Source of the DNA: an uncultured Phycisphaerales bacterium
Lineage (GTDB): Bacteria; Planctomycetota; Phycisphaerae; Phycisphaerales; UBA1924
DNA length: 32,115 nucleotides
NCBI GenBank assembly: GCA_903929885.1
Contig: CAIYWI010000162.1
Location: forward strand, 1 to 32,115
Reading direction: 5' to 3'
The translations under genes and the position numbers were made by a program. Shown here one piece after another: positions 1 through 8,105 of the stretch. The first letter of the stretch is position 1; every line of letters begins with the position of its first letter. The notes beneath the pieces were generated by a model that was not told the origin of the DNA, did not search any database, and saw only the letters and a program-made list of their open reading frames with translations.

Positions 1-903
1 GAAGTCCGACAGTTCCGGGACGGACATCTGCATGCGATAGGCCATCTCGTACTGGGCGATGCGCGAGCGCACCTCGGGATCGAGCGAACGCGCCATCTCG
101 CGTTCGTTGAGCGCGCCCACGAGATCGAGCATGCGGCGGCGGTCGGCGCGCTCGAGGCCCGAGGGATCCTTGAGGAACAGCACCGGGTCGCCCGCGCTTC
201 GGAGCTTGCACCCTTGATGCTCGCTGGGCAGGAATCCGCTGCCCCAGAAGCGGGCCGAGAGCGCCTGCATGTTGCCGAGCCCCTGCGTGATGAGCACGAC
301 GAAGGCGGGGAGGTTGGCGTTCGCGCTGCCCAGGCCGTAGCTCATCCATGAACCGAAGGAGGGGCGGCCGGGCTGCTGGTTGCCGGTCTGGAAGAAGGTG
401 ATGCCGGGCTCGTGATTGATGGCGTCGGTGCGCATCGAGTGGATGAAGCAGATCTCCCTGGCCGCGGCGCCCAGGTGCGGGAGCAGTTCGCTGAGCCACA
501 CGCCCCCCTCGTTGTTGGCGTAGCGGGAGAAGCGGAAGATCGACGGCGCGAGCGGGAATCGCGCCTGGCCGCTGGTCATGCCGGTGAGTCGCTGGCCCTG
601 GCGGACCGAGTCGGGCAGGTCCTGGTTGTACCTGGCGCGAAGTCCGGGCTTGTAGTCGAAGAGGTCGAGTTGGCTTGGCGCGCCCTCCATGTGCATGTAG
701 ATGACGCGCTTGGCCTTGGCGGGCAGGCGAGGCGCTCCGGGAAGCGAGAGCCCCGATGCGCCGTGCGATGCCGACGAGAGCAGCGAGGCCAGCGCGGTGG
801 CGCCAAGTCCCGCCGTCATCGTTCGGCCCGCCATGCCGAAGAAGCGGCGACGAGTGAGATCGAGGTAGTGCTGCTCGACTGGGTGGGTGGCGGGGTTGTT
901 CAT
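1..903 (-). CDS. DUF1501 domain-containing protein (3' part cut by window edge)
   Basis: Translating the minus strand from the ATG at 903 gives an uninterrupted frame to base 1, about 301 residues, with no stop, so the C-terminus lies outside the window. The N-terminus carries a twin-arginine-like motif (TRRRFFGMAG, residues about 17-26) followed by a small-residue hydrophobic stretch, suggesting Tat export. Downstream text such as KRVIYMHMEGAPSQLDLFDY, INHEPGITFFQTGNQQPGRP and FGSWMSYGLGS is typical of DUF1501, a sulfatase-like family abundant in planctomycetes. It starts 29 bp after the stop of the DUF1553 gene on the same strand. This pair is the standard planctomycete arrangement and is probably one transcript. 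The biochemical role of the family is not firmly established. The family assignment is solid; the export route is inferred. Confidence 0.9.
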   Translation of the reverse strand, partial: MNNPATHPVEQHYLDLTRRRFFGMAGRTMTAGLGATALASLLSSASHGASGLSLPGAPRLPAKAKRVIYMHMEGAPSQLDLFDYKPGLRARYNQDLPDSVRQGQRLTGMTSGQARFPLAPSIFRFSRYANNEGGVWLSELLPHLGAAAREICFIHSMRTDAINHEPGITFFQTGNQQPGRPSFGSWMSYGLGSANANLPAFVVLITQGLGNMQALSARFWGSGFLPSEHQGCKLRSAGDPVLFLKDPSGLERADRRRMLDLVGALNEREMARSLDPEVRSRIAQYEMAYRMQMSVPELSDF

Positions 904-932
904 GCGTGGTCCCGAGCGGCGCGGCCGCGGGT

Positions 933-3900
933 TCAGTGTTGCGTCACGGTCTGGTGAAGGTTGAGCAGCGAGTTGGCGACCATCGTCCACGCGGCGAGTT
1001 CCGCCGCCTCGTCGTCGGCGGCGGGCGGTCGGCCCTCTTCGACCGTCAGGGCCCGGGCGTCGTCGGGGCGGGTGCGGAAACGGGCGCGGAAGTCGGCCAG
1101 CGCGTCGCGAAGCAGCGTCGCGGCGACGGCATCGGGCCGCTCGCCGACGCATCGCTCGAACATCGAGGCGAGGCGAGCGTCGTCGTCGCCGGGCCCGGCG
1201 AGCGTGCGTTGCGCCAGCGCTCGTGCGGCCCGCACGAACAGCGGCTCGTTCCAGAGCGTCAACGCCTGCAGCGGCGTGTTGGTCGAGGCGCGACGGATGG
1301 TGCACGATTCGCGGGTGGGCGCGTCGAAGGTGAGCATCGACGGCGGCGGACTGGCGCGCTTCCAGTACGTGTAGATGCTGCGGCGACGATTCTCCTCGTC
1401 GGGGCCCGGCTTGTATTCGCGGGTGTTGCTCGAGAGCATCGACACCTCCTGCCACAGACCCTCCGGCTGACCGGGCTTCACCGACGGGCCTCCCAGCCGC
1501 TCGACGAGCAGGCCCGAGATCGCCAGCGCGCCGTCGCGGATCTGCTCGGCCGACAGGCGACGTCTCGGGTACGAGGCGAGCAGGCGGTTGTCGGGATCGG
1601 TCTCGGCGAGGTCGTGGCGCACCTTCGACGACTGCCGATAGGTCGACGACGTGACGATCATGCGGAGCGTGCGGCGGACGTCCCATCCGTGCTCGCGGAA
1701 GTCGACCGCCAGCCAGTCGAGCAGCTCCGGGTGCGTGGGCCACTCGCCCTGCAGGCCGAAGTCCTCGCTGGTGCGGACGAGCCCGTGCGCGAACATCAGT
1801 TCCCAGAGGCGGTTGACCGCCACCCGCGCCGTCAGCGGGTTGTCGGGCGAGAAGAGCCACTGCGCCAGGCCCAGTCGGTTGCGCGGCGCGTCGGGAGCGA
1901 GGGCGCCCAGGGCGACCGGAACGGACCTCTGCACGGGCCTCGAGCGGTCCGGGTGGTCGTATTGCCCGCGGGCGAGCACGAACGTCTCGCGCGGCGCATC
2001 GAGTTCCTTCATCACCATCGTCCTGGGCGTGCGGGCGTCGAGGGCCTTGCGCTCTGATTCCAGCGCCTCGGCCTGTTCGCGTCGTTCGCGATGGGCCGGC
2101 GAGAAGGCGGTCGCCCACGCCGCCTCGAGTCGGGGCTTGGCCTCGCCCTGCCTGCTCCGCTCGGGAAGGATCGCGGGCACCAGCGCGTCGGGCATCAGCG
2201 GCTCGACGGACCGTGCGGCGTGATAGAACGCGCCCTCGCCGCCCGTGTTGACGATCTTGAACACCAGCACGCTCTCGCCGGGCGGGAACTCGACGCGGGC
2301 CTTGTCCTGATCGGGCATCGCGCCCCGCTCGACGTTGCGCGACGCGACCTCCTTCCCGCTCACGAAGAGCCGGAAGCCGTCGTCGCTGCCCAGCGAGAGG
2401 TCCAACGTCGCGCCCGAGGCGGTGAAGACGCTGCGAGCCGCGTACGACACGTTGAGCCCCGCGCCCGCGGGCACGACCGCTCCGTCGCGGTACGACACGT
2501 CGAATCGCCACGACATCCTCTTCTCCCCGACGGTCGCGTCGGGGTCGAGTCGCGTCAGCGATTCGGGCCCGAAGGTCTCGTCGAAGACCGTGTCGCGATC
2601 CTTGGCGGCAAAGGGCCCCGTCATGCGCCAGGGGCCGAAGGTGACGGGCAGCGAGCGGGCCTCGCCGCAGGTGGCCAGCGAGAGGCGGACGCGGCCGAGC
2701 ACGTGCTGCGCGTAGACGGATCGATACTTGAGCGACACGGTGACTCGCACCGGCGAGCCGTCGCCCATCGGCGACGACGCGAGCAGCAGGAGCGTGCGGG
2801 GGCCGGCCACGCGGTGGCCGTCGACGGCCCAGCCCCGTTCCTTGCCCGCCGAATCGAGGAGAGCGGTCGTGACATGGAAGTCGCCGTTGGCCTGGGAGTG
2901 GTCGGCCCAGATCCACTGGGTCTCGACCTTGCGAACGTCGGCGGGGTCGGACGCGGGCGCCCACGCGACGTCGATGCCCGTGAGCACGGCGTTGCCGTTG
3001 GGGCCTCGGCCCAGTCGCCCCTCGGCGTGCGACTCGTCGCCCAGCGCCTCGAGCATGAGCAGGCGAGGCGCGGGCGATCCGGGCGGGGTCGCGAGGGTGA
3101 ACTGGTGCGTGTCGGTGTCGGGGTTGGGGCCGGTGGCGAGCATCGAGCCGTCGGGCCGGGCGACGAACGACGCGCCGCCCTCGCTCGAGGCGCGTTCGAC
3201 GCGGGCATCGAGCCATGTCACGCCCATGCCCTGCGCCGCCGACGCGAGATACTCGTCGCGTCGCGCGACGTCGTCGGGCGTCACGACTCGCTGCGCCGCC
3301 TCGATGGCGGCCAGGGCCCGTTCGATCTCGTCCAGTCGCTCCTGCTGGGCGGCGGTGGGCACCGAGAGGAAGGGTTCGTACGCGCGGTTGGGGTCCTGCG
3401 TCTGCGAATAGAGGCCGGGTTCGTCGATCGAGTTGAAGAAGGCGAAGAAGCCGTAGAAGTCCGTCATCGTGACCGGGTCGTACTTGTGGTCGTGGCAGCG
3501 GGCGCATCCCATCGTGAGGCCCAGCAGCACCGAGGCGGTCGTCGACGCGCGGTCCACGGCGTACTCCACCAGGTACTCCTCGGGGATCGCGCCGCCCTCG
3601 TCGGTGACGACGTGGTTGCGGTTGAAGCCCGAGGCGATGCGCTGCTCGATCGTCGCGCCGGGAATCAGGTCGCCGGCAAGCTGCTCGGTCACGAACCGGT
3701 CGAAGGGCATGTTGTCGCGATAGGCGTTGAGCACCCAGTCGCGCCAGAGCCACATCTGGCGACCGTTGTCCTGGTGAATCCCTCCGGTGTCCGCGTAGCG
3801 CGCCGCGTCGAGCCACGGGGCGCACAGTCGCTCGGCCGTCCGCGTCCGCCAGGGATCCTGCGTCAGCAGGCGATCGACGACCTGCTCGTACGCGTCGCTC

Positions 3901-4547
3901 GATTCGTCGGCGAGAAAGGCCGCCGTCTCCTCGGGCGTCGGGGGAAGGCCCGTCAGGTCCAGCGTCACGCGACGCAGCAGCGTGGCGCGGTCCGCCTCGG
4001 GCGACGGCCTCGCGCCCGCGCGCTCGAGCGAGGCCAGGATGAAGCGATCAATGTCGTTGCGAGCCCACGAGCCGTCCGAGGGCCGCGGCGGCTCCGGTCG
4101 CTCGGGCGCGATGAACGCCCAGTGCGCCTCGTAGGCGGCCCCCTCCTCGATCCATCGTTCGATCAGGCGGCACTCCGCGTCGCTCAACGCGTGCTTGTGG
4201 CTCTCGGGCGGCGGCATGATCTCGTCGCGGTCGCTCGTGCGGATCCGCTTCACCACCTCGCTCGCCGCAGGGTCGCCCGGCACGATCGCCGCCCCGCCCT
4301 TGCGGGCGGCCGTCGCCGACGCATGCTCGTCGAGGCGAAGGCCCGCCTTGCGGGCGGGCTCGTCCGGGCCGTGGCAGGCGAAGCAGCGGTCCGAGAGGAT
4401 CGGCCGCACGTCACGCGCGTAGCGCACCGGCTCGCGAACGGCTTCGACGCGGATCGCGCTCGCCGGCGGCTCGGGCGCCGACAGCAACGCCGAGGCGCCC
4501 GCCAGGGTCGCGAGCACGGCTGCAGGGAGGACAAGGTGGGTCGCCAT
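933..4547 (-). CDS. Planctomycete cytochrome / DUF1549-DUF1553 secreted protein
   Basis: A 1204-residue protein. Residues 1-31 look like a Sec signal peptide. A cytochrome-c-like domain follows, with heme motif CFACH at 55-59 and a probable distal Met at 111 (MPPP). A DUF1549 domain runs from about 163 to 380 and carries the second family-typical motif CARCH (348-352). The middle of the protein contains a PA14-like, glycan-binding-looking segment at about 640-780 ([14 protein letters not shown]). The C-terminal DUF1553 domain begins near [20 protein letters not shown] and includes [13 protein letters not shown]. Length and domain order fit the large planctomycete-specific family. It is the first gene of a unit with the DUF1501 gene just downstream. 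A TAGAAT hexamer lies 9 nt before the ATG, with GGGAG between them. Role in surface redox or polysaccharide turnover is inference only. Confidence 0.93.
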   Translation of the reverse strand: MATHLVLPAAVLATLAGASALLSAPEPPASAIRVEAVREPVRYARDVRPILSDRCFACHGPDEPARKAGLRLDEHASATAARKGGAAIVPGDPAASEVVKRIRTSDRDEIMPPPESHKHALSDAECRLIERWIEEGAAYEAHWAFIAPERPEPPRPSDGSWARNDIDRFILASLERAGARPSPEADRATLLRRVTLDLTGLPPTPEETAAFLADESSDAYEQVVDRLLTQDPWRTRTAERLCAPWLDAARYADTGGIHQDNGRQMWLWRDWVLNAYRDNMPFDRFVTEQLAGDLIPGATIEQRIASGFNRNHVVTDEGGAIPEEYLVEYAVDRASTTASVLLGLTMGCARCHDHKYDPVTMTDFYGFFAFFNSIDEPGLYSQTQDPNRAYEPFLSVPTAAQQERLDEIERALAAIEAAQRVVTPDDVARRDEYLASAAQGMGVTWLDARVERASSEGGASFVARPDGSMLATGPNPDTDTHQFTLATPPGSPAPRLLMLEALGDESHAEGRLGRGPNGNAVLTGIDVAWAPASDPADVRKVETQWIWADHSQANGDFHVTTALLDSAGKERGWAVDGHRVAGPRTLLLLASSPMGDGSPVRVTVSLKYRSVYAQHVLGRVRLSLATCGEARSLPVTFGPWRMTGPFAAKDRDTVFDETFGPESLTRLDPDATVGEKRMSWRFDVSYRDGAVVPAGAGLNVSYAARSVFTASGATLDLSLGSDDGFRLFVSGKEVASRNVERGAMPDQDKARVEFPPGESVLVFKIVNTGGEGAFYHAARSVEPLMPDALVPAILPERSRQGEAKPRLEAAWATAFSPAHRERREQAEALESERKALDARTPRTMVMKELDAPRETFVLARGQYDHPDRSRPVQRSVPVALGALAPDAPRNRLGLAQWLFSPDNPLTARVAVNRLWELMFAHGLVRTSEDFGLQGEWPTHPELLDWLAVDFREHGWDVRRTLRMIVTSSTYRQSSKVRHDLAETDPDNRLLASYPRRRLSAEQIRDGALAISGLLVERLGGPSVKPGQPEGLWQEVSMLSSNTREYKPGPDEENRRRSIYTYWKRASPPPSMLTFDAPTRESCTIRRASTNTPLQALTLWNEPLFVRAARALAQRTLAGPGDDDARLASMFERCVGERPDAVAATLLRDALADFRARFRTRPDDARALTVEEGRPPAADDEAAELAAWTMVANSLLNLHQTVTQH

Positions 4548-4556
4548 CTCCCGTCG

Positions 4557-4562
4557 ATTCTA
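4557..4562 (-). promoter_or_regulatory. Candidate -10 box (TAGAAT) of DUF1553-DUF1501 unit
   Basis: On the minus strand TAGAAT (5 of 6 matches to TATAAT) is followed by 9 nt (CGACGGGAG) and the ATG at 4547. If transcription starts about 7 nt after the hexamer the leader would be only 1-3 nt, so the GGGAG could not work as a normal Shine-Dalgarno. No convincing -35 was seen. Confidence 0.45.
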
Positions 4563-4677
4563 CTGGCGAACCGCCGTTCCCCCAAGCGCAATCGGAACGC
4601 TCCGAGGCCCGCGGGCCCGATGTTTGCACGCTGGTCGGATCCGATGCTCCGTCGAGGGGAGATCGCCCGCGGGCGAG

Positions 4678-5667
4678 TCAGGTCCGATCGTCGTCGCCGT
4701 AGGCCTCGATGATGCGCTGCACGAGCGTGTGGCGCACGACGTCCTGGCGGGTGAAGCCGATGAAGCCCACGCCCCGCGTGACGCGGAGTTTCGCCGCGGC
4801 GTCCACCAGCCCGCAGTCGGTCGGATCGTCGAGATCGGTCTGGCTCGGATCGCCGTTGACGATCATCTTGCTGCCGTGGCCCATGCGCGTCAGGAACATC
4901 TTCATCTGGCCCCGGGTGGCGTTCTGCGCCTCGTCGAGGATGACGAAGGCGTGGTTGAGCGTGCGGCCTCGCATGAAGGCCAGGGGCGACACCTCGATCA
5001 CGTCCGTCTCCATGAAGCGGCGGAGCGTGTTGAACTCCATCATCTCGTTGAGCGCGTCGAAGAGCGGTCGCAGGTACGGATTGACCTTGGCGCGGATGTC
5101 GCCGGGCAGGAAGCCCAGTCGCTCGCCGGCCTCCACGGCGGGGCGAGTCAGCACGATGCGCTTTACTCGCTCGGTCTTGAGCATGTGCACGGCCGCCGCC
5201 ACCGCGAGGTACGTCTTGCCCGTGCCCGCGGGACCCACGCCGAAAATCAGGTCGTGCTCGCGGATGGCCTGCAGGTAGCGTTCCTGATTCTCCGTGCGAG
5301 GACGCACCTGCCTGCCCGCGACGTAGACGTTGAGCCGCCCGTCCCAGTCGTCCTCGTTGAGGGGCGACGAACCGATCGCCCCGTCGGGGTCGGCGGTCAT
5401 GCGCTGCGATTCCTCGGTGATGAGGTCGAAGACCTGCTGGCGGCCCAGCGTCTGCTTGGCCGCGCCCGCCGCGTTGAGCGCCTCGAGCACGTTGCGGGCG
5501 ATCAGCACCGCGTTGCGCTCCCCGCTGAGCGACACCTTGCCCTCGCGGGCCGTGACGTGCACGCCCAGGGCCTCGCGGATCATCTTGATGTTGCGATCGG
5601 CCGGGCCCAGCACGGCCAGGCGCTCGGGCCCGTTGATGATGCGAATGGAGACTTCCAAGCAACGCAT
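4678..5667 (-). CDS. PhoH family protein (YbeZ-type ATPase)
   Basis: A 329-residue P-loop NTPase of the PhoH/YbeZ family, implicated in RNA metabolism together with YbeY. The Walker A motif GPAGTGKT is at 145-152 and Walker B FVILDEAQNAT at 241-251, with the conserved TRPAVEAGERLGFLPGD at 174-190 and NGDPSQTDL at 271-279. An N-terminal KH-like region (about 4-65, LGPADRNIKMIREALGV) is as in YbeZ. The ATG at 5667 overlaps a TACGAT hexamer. A TTG at 5658 lies 7 nt after that hexamer and matches the leaderless spacing seen elsewhere in the window, so translation may begin there (326 aa). No ybeY is adjacent, which is unusual because phoH and ybeY are often neighbours. Product call is firm; the start is uncertain by three codons. 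Confidence 0.93.
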   Translation of the reverse strand: MRCLEVSIRIINGPERLAVLGPADRNIKMIREALGVHVTAREGKVSLSGERNAVLIARNVLEALNAAGAAKQTLGRQQVFDLITEESQRMTADPDGAIGSSPLNEDDWDGRLNVYVAGRQVRPRTENQERYLQAIREHDLIFGVGPAGTGKTYLAVAAAVHMLKTERVKRIVLTRPAVEAGERLGFLPGDIRAKVNPYLRPLFDALNEMMEFNTLRRFMETDVIEVSPLAFMRGRTLNHAFVILDEAQNATRGQMKMFLTRMGHGSKMIVNGDPSQTDLDDPTDCGLVDAAAKLRVTRGVGFIGFTRQDVVRHTLVQRIIEAYGDDDRT

Positions 5668-5671
5668 CGTA
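5666..5671 (-). promoter_or_regulatory. Candidate -10 box (TACGAT) overlapping phoH start
   Basis: TACGAT on the minus strand at 5671-5666 overlaps the annotated ATG (5667-5665). Seven nt further is TTG at 5658, in frame. If this is the -10 box, the ATG cannot be in the mRNA and the TTG would be the start. Confidence 0.35.
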
Positions 5672-5703
5672 TGGAGCGAACGGGCCTGCCACCCCCGTCG
5701 GCG

Positions 5704-5709
5704 TACGCT
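5704..5709 (+). promoter_or_regulatory. Candidate -10 box (TACGCT), leaderless spacing
   Basis: TACGCT is followed by exactly 8 nt and the ATG at 5718. There is no Shine-Dalgarno in the 8 nt (CCGGTCGC with one more C). No clear -35 was seen. Confidence 0.45.
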
Positions 5710-5717
5710 CCGGTCGC

Positions 5718-6161
5718 ATGAAAGTCGCGCGGCTCGTCACGATCTCCCTGCTCGCCGCCTCGACGCTCCTGGCTTCGTGCGGCTCGTCGCAGCGGCCCGA
5801 GCCGGTCGAGGCCGACGCGCCAGCGCCCGCGGCCACCGTTCGCGCCGATTGGAACGATGTCGATGCCGCCGTCGAGGTGGCGTGCATGCGGGCGCAGGTC
5901 GCGCTGCTCATGTCCTCCCCGTCGCTCCTGCCCGACCGCCGCCGCAGCATCCGCTATCGCCTGCTCGCCAGCGACGATCGTCAGTACGTGCTCGTGGCGA
6001 CGCAGGCCGCGCCCATCCAAGGCGTCGATCCCTCGGGATTGATCGATCTGGTCGCCAGGGGCACGCCCGACCGCGACCTTCGCGTCGAACGCATGCTCGT
6101 TCGCGAGACCGCGCGTCGCCTCGAGCACCTCGCCGGCCGCGACTGGGCTCCCATCCGCTGA
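5718..6161 (+). CDS. Small predicted lipoprotein of unknown function
   Basis: A 147-residue protein with a lipoprotein signal: short basic N-terminus (MKVAR), hydrophobic stretch and lipobox LLASC with Cys21 as the acylation site. After a short Pro/Ala-rich linker (about 22-42) comes a compact domain of about 100 residues. It has no motif I recognise; it contains RRRSIRYRLLASDDRQYVLVATQ and a C-terminal charged helix (RMLVRETARRLEHLAGRDW). It is divergent from phoH (50 bp apart) and convergent with the winged-helix gene, with 4 bp between the stops. Membrane anchoring is inferred from the signal; function is unknown. Confidence 0.75.
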   Translation: MKVARLVTISLLAASTLLASCGSSQRPEPVEADAPAPAATVRADWNDVDAAVEVACMRAQVALLMSSPSLLPDRRRSIRYRLLASDDRQYVLVATQAAPIQGVDPSGLIDLVARGTPDRDLRVERMLVRETARRLEHLAGRDWAPIR

Positions 6162-6165
6162 CGCC

Positions 6166-6828
6166 TCACGAAGGCACGCCCAGGTGCGCCAGCCGCACTT
6201 CGTAATCGCGGCGGCTGCCCTCCCGAGGCCGGATCGTCACGTCCCCTTCCGCGTACAGCGACCGCAACGCCTTGATGACCGCCGCCCGCGTCGTGCCCGT
6301 CAGCGTCGCCAACGTGGCGCAACTGGGCACCACGCCCTGCACGTCGAACCGCAGGCACTCCACGATGCTGCACCGAAGGTCTCCCTTGCGCAGCATCCGG
6401 TCGCGAAGCCACGGGTTGGAGGCCAGCACGCGGTGCTCTGGCGGCGGGGGGGTGGGGTCGGGCAGGTCGCCAGCCCGCGTGTCGCAGGCGCGAAGGGCGA
6501 GCGAGAGGTCCGGCGGGCCGCCGGCGTCGATGGCGGCAGCCACGATGGCGGCCGTCCCGCCGCGTCGGTGCATGGGCACGGTCGCGATGATCGCCGCCAA
6601 CCGGTGCTTGGCCACCGCCAGACCGTAACGGGCGAGCCATCCGGCCATGACCCCCGGCGAAGGCAGGCCGGGGTCCGTCCCGGTCAGCGCGCCGGCGTCC
6701 ACCACCAGACGCTCGAGATCGACCGCCGCCCCGGGGGGCGAGGGCGACACGCCCAGCAGCGAGGCCCAGCCTCGCACGACGACCGACTCGTGTGCGCAAG
6801 TCCATGTTGGGAAACACGATGCAACCAC
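6166..6828 (-). CDS. Winged-helix (GntR-like) DNA-binding regulator
   Basis: The C-terminal 70 or so residues form a winged helix of GntR type: SIVECLRFDVQGVVPSCATL, then TLTGTTRAAVIKALRSLYAE as the recognition helix-turn-helix, then GDVTIRPREG as the wing. The N-terminal part is Ala/Gly/Pro-rich with no family I recognise. The frame is open further upstream, but that extension is Arg/Pro-rich and looks non-coding. I chose the GTG at 6828 because a TATACA hexamer ends 8 nt before it, and a perfect palindrome overlaps that hexamer (6838-6854). A GTG at 6777 is the alternative and would give 203 aa. GntR regulators bind GT...AC palindromes, so autoregulation is a reasonable inference. The placement of the winged helix at the C-terminus is the reverse of classical GntR proteins. 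Confidence 0.65.
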   Translation of the reverse strand: MVASCFPTWTCAHESVVVRGWASLLGVSPSPPGAAVDLERLVVDAGALTGTDPGLPSPGVMAGWLARYGLAVAKHRLAAIIATVPMHRRGGTAAIVAAAIDAGGPPDLSLALRACDTRAGDLPDPTPPPPEHRVLASNPWLRDRMLRKGDLRCSIVECLRFDVQGVVPSCATLATLTGTTRAAVIKALRSLYAEGDVTIRPREGSRRDYEVRLAHLGVPS

Positions 6829-6836
6829 GTTGCAAC
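6820..6836. repeat. Nested inverted repeat TGCAAC-CAC-GTTGCA
   Basis: TGCAAC (6820-6825) and GTTGCA (6829-6834) are perfect 6-bp arms around CAC, which is the complement of the proposed GTG start at 6828. A second perfect palindrome GTTGCAAC occupies 6829-6836. The element sits directly beside the GTATAC palindrome, and together they form an AT-richer island in GC-rich DNA. Confidence 0.5.
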
Positions 6837-6837
6837 T

Positions 6838-6854
6838 GTATACCAATGGTATAC
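6838..6854. promoter_or_regulatory. Perfect 17-bp palindrome, probable operator
   Basis: GTATACCA-A-TGGTATAC has perfect 8-bp arms around one base. It lies 10 bp upstream of the proposed GTG of the winged-helix gene and overlaps its candidate -10 hexamer (TATACA, 6842-6837 on the minus strand), so a bound dimer would block transcription. The GT...TATAC...AC layout is like operators of GntR-family repressors. Confidence 0.65.
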
Positions 6855-6983
6855 AAAAGGCGAGGGGCAGCGGGTGGGAGTGCGGGCGAGGTCGGCTGGT
6901 CGGTGGCGAGCGGGCGGGGCGTCGCGGAACCGGGCGACGGGGTGCTCGGGGCGGTCGTGGTGGGAGCGAGCGTCGCCCGCCGC

Positions 6984-6989
6984 TATCAT
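6984..6989 (+). promoter_or_regulatory. Candidate -10 box (TATCAT), leaderless spacing
   Basis: TATCAT (4 of 6 to TATAAT) is followed by exactly 8 nt and the ATG at 6998. No Shine-Dalgarno lies between them, and no clear -35 is present. Confidence 0.5.
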
Positions 6990-6997
6990 GCCGGCAC

Positions 6998-7246
6998 ATG
7001 GCAGCGATCAGCTACACACCGGGAATGAAGGTCAAGGTCACGCAGCAAGTGCCGCGGCTGACGGGCGTGATGGTCACGTCGGTGGAGGGCACGGTGGTGA
7101 AGTTCGAGCAGGCCAAGACCGGCTCGTGGTACGCCCATAGCAAGGACCACAAGTTGTGGATGGACCGCCTGACGCTCCGCAAGCCCGACGGCGAACTGGT
7201 GGTGTGCAACCTCGATCAGTATTCGAGCGTCGACGCGCTGAACTGA
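6998..7246 (+). CDS. Small 82-aa protein, predicted beta-rich, unknown function
   Basis: The ATG at 6998 begins an 82-residue protein (MAAISYTPGMKVKVTQQV... ending QYSSVDALN). A longer open frame exists upstream, but its composition (Arg/Gly-rich) is non-coding in style. The pattern of alternating hydrophobic residues (MKVKVTQQV, GVMVTSVEGTVVKFEQ, GELVVCNLD) suggests a small beta-barrel of SH3/KOW-like size. The segment HKLWMDRLTLRKPDGE looks like a conserved core. I think similar short proteins occur in other planctomycetes but cannot check. It has no signal peptide and no TM segment, so it is probably cytoplasmic. It stands alone behind its own -10 box. Confidence 0.75.
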   Translation: MAAISYTPGMKVKVTQQVPRLTGVMVTSVEGTVVKFEQAKTGSWYAHSKDHKLWMDRLTLRKPDGELVVCNLDQYSSVDALN

Positions 7247-7297
7247 CCTGGGGCCTGTCGCTCGCCCGCGTGGGTGCGGCGACGGGATGCGACTGAA

Positions 7298-8068
7298 ATG
7301 CAGCGTCGGGAGTCACGCCGCCCATTCGCCATGGCCGTCACCGAGCCACGAGCCGGCAGCAACGCGACCCGCTCCACGAGGCGAGGGTTCACGCTGATCG
7401 AGTTGCTGGTGGTCATCGCGGTGATCGCGTTGCTGGTCGGGCTCATCCTGCCGTCGCTGGGGAGCGTTCGAAAGCGTGGTCGCACGCTGGCGTGCAGTTC
7501 CAACCTGCGGTCGATCGGGCAGGTGCTTGCGATCTACGCGGACGACTTCAAGCAGTGGCACCCGCCCACCAGCGACTGGCAGGTGTGGGAGGGCGACGGC
7601 TCGTTCCCCGACGAGCCCGGACTGGGCTGGACGGAGCACCTCCGCGGCTACGTCTCGACGCCCACCATCTACGTCGACAAAGCCAGGCCCGATGCGCCGT
7701 ACGCGTACTTCCTGCAGGCGAGATATCCGCTCCTGCTCCAGAACGCGACGGGCTCGCCGCCGTCGCCCGGGCGGCCGTTGGCGCTGCAGCTCTCCGGCAT
7801 CACGTTCGGATCGCTCTTCGTGCTCGGCGGCGACTGCGTGAACAAGCGGTTTTTCTCGCAGCCCTACGGCGCATCGCCCCGAACGCCCAACTGCGATCTC
7901 GACGACGGCGAGCTCGAGTGCGTGTTCGTCGAAGACGGCTTCGACCCGCACGGCGGGATCGTCAATCTCCTGTTCGCGGACAACCACGTGGCGGGGTTCA
8001 AGGAATATCGCCCCGACGCGATGACCTGGCACGGCCGCGAGATGCGAGATTGGGCGTCGACGCGGTAG
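7298..8068 (+). CDS. Prepilin-type N-terminal cleavage/methylation domain protein
   Basis: The N-terminus contains the prepilin signature RRGFTLIELLVVIAVIALL, in which cleavage would fall after Gly and the new N-terminal Phe would be methylated. The hydrophobic helix then continues (VGLILPSLGSVRKRGRTLAC). The rest resembles the secreted planctomycete pseudopilin-like family: CSSNLRSIGQVLAIYADDF is typical, and the C-terminal GGIVNLLFADNHVAGFKEY corresponds to the family's H-x9-DG region (here ADN replaces DG). I used the ATG at 7298 (leader about 29 residues). ATG 7331 would give a shorter leader of about 18 residues and is equally plausible. Substrate and pilus partner are unknown, and no pilus assembly genes are nearby. 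Confidence 0.88.
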   Translation: MQRRESRRPFAMAVTEPRAGSNATRSTRRGFTLIELLVVIAVIALLVGLILPSLGSVRKRGRTLACSSNLRSIGQVLAIYADDFKQWHPPTSDWQVWEGDGSFPDEPGLGWTEHLRGYVSTPTIYVDKARPDAPYAYFLQARYPLLLQNATGSPPSPGRPLALQLSGITFGSLFVLGGDCVNKRFFSQPYGASPRTPNCDLDDGELECVFVEDGFDPHGGIVNLLFADNHVAGFKEYRPDAMTWHGREMRDWASTR

Positions 8069-8105
8069 CGGGATCGGCGACGGGAGGTCGCGGTGCGACG
8101 CGGCA

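Noticed and set aside
2091-4712. Long plus-strand open frame of 873 codons opposite the DUF1553 gene
   Set aside because: It is the antisense shadow of a well-recognised gene. The translation is Arg/Gly/Val-rich with no domain; such frames are expected at this GC content.
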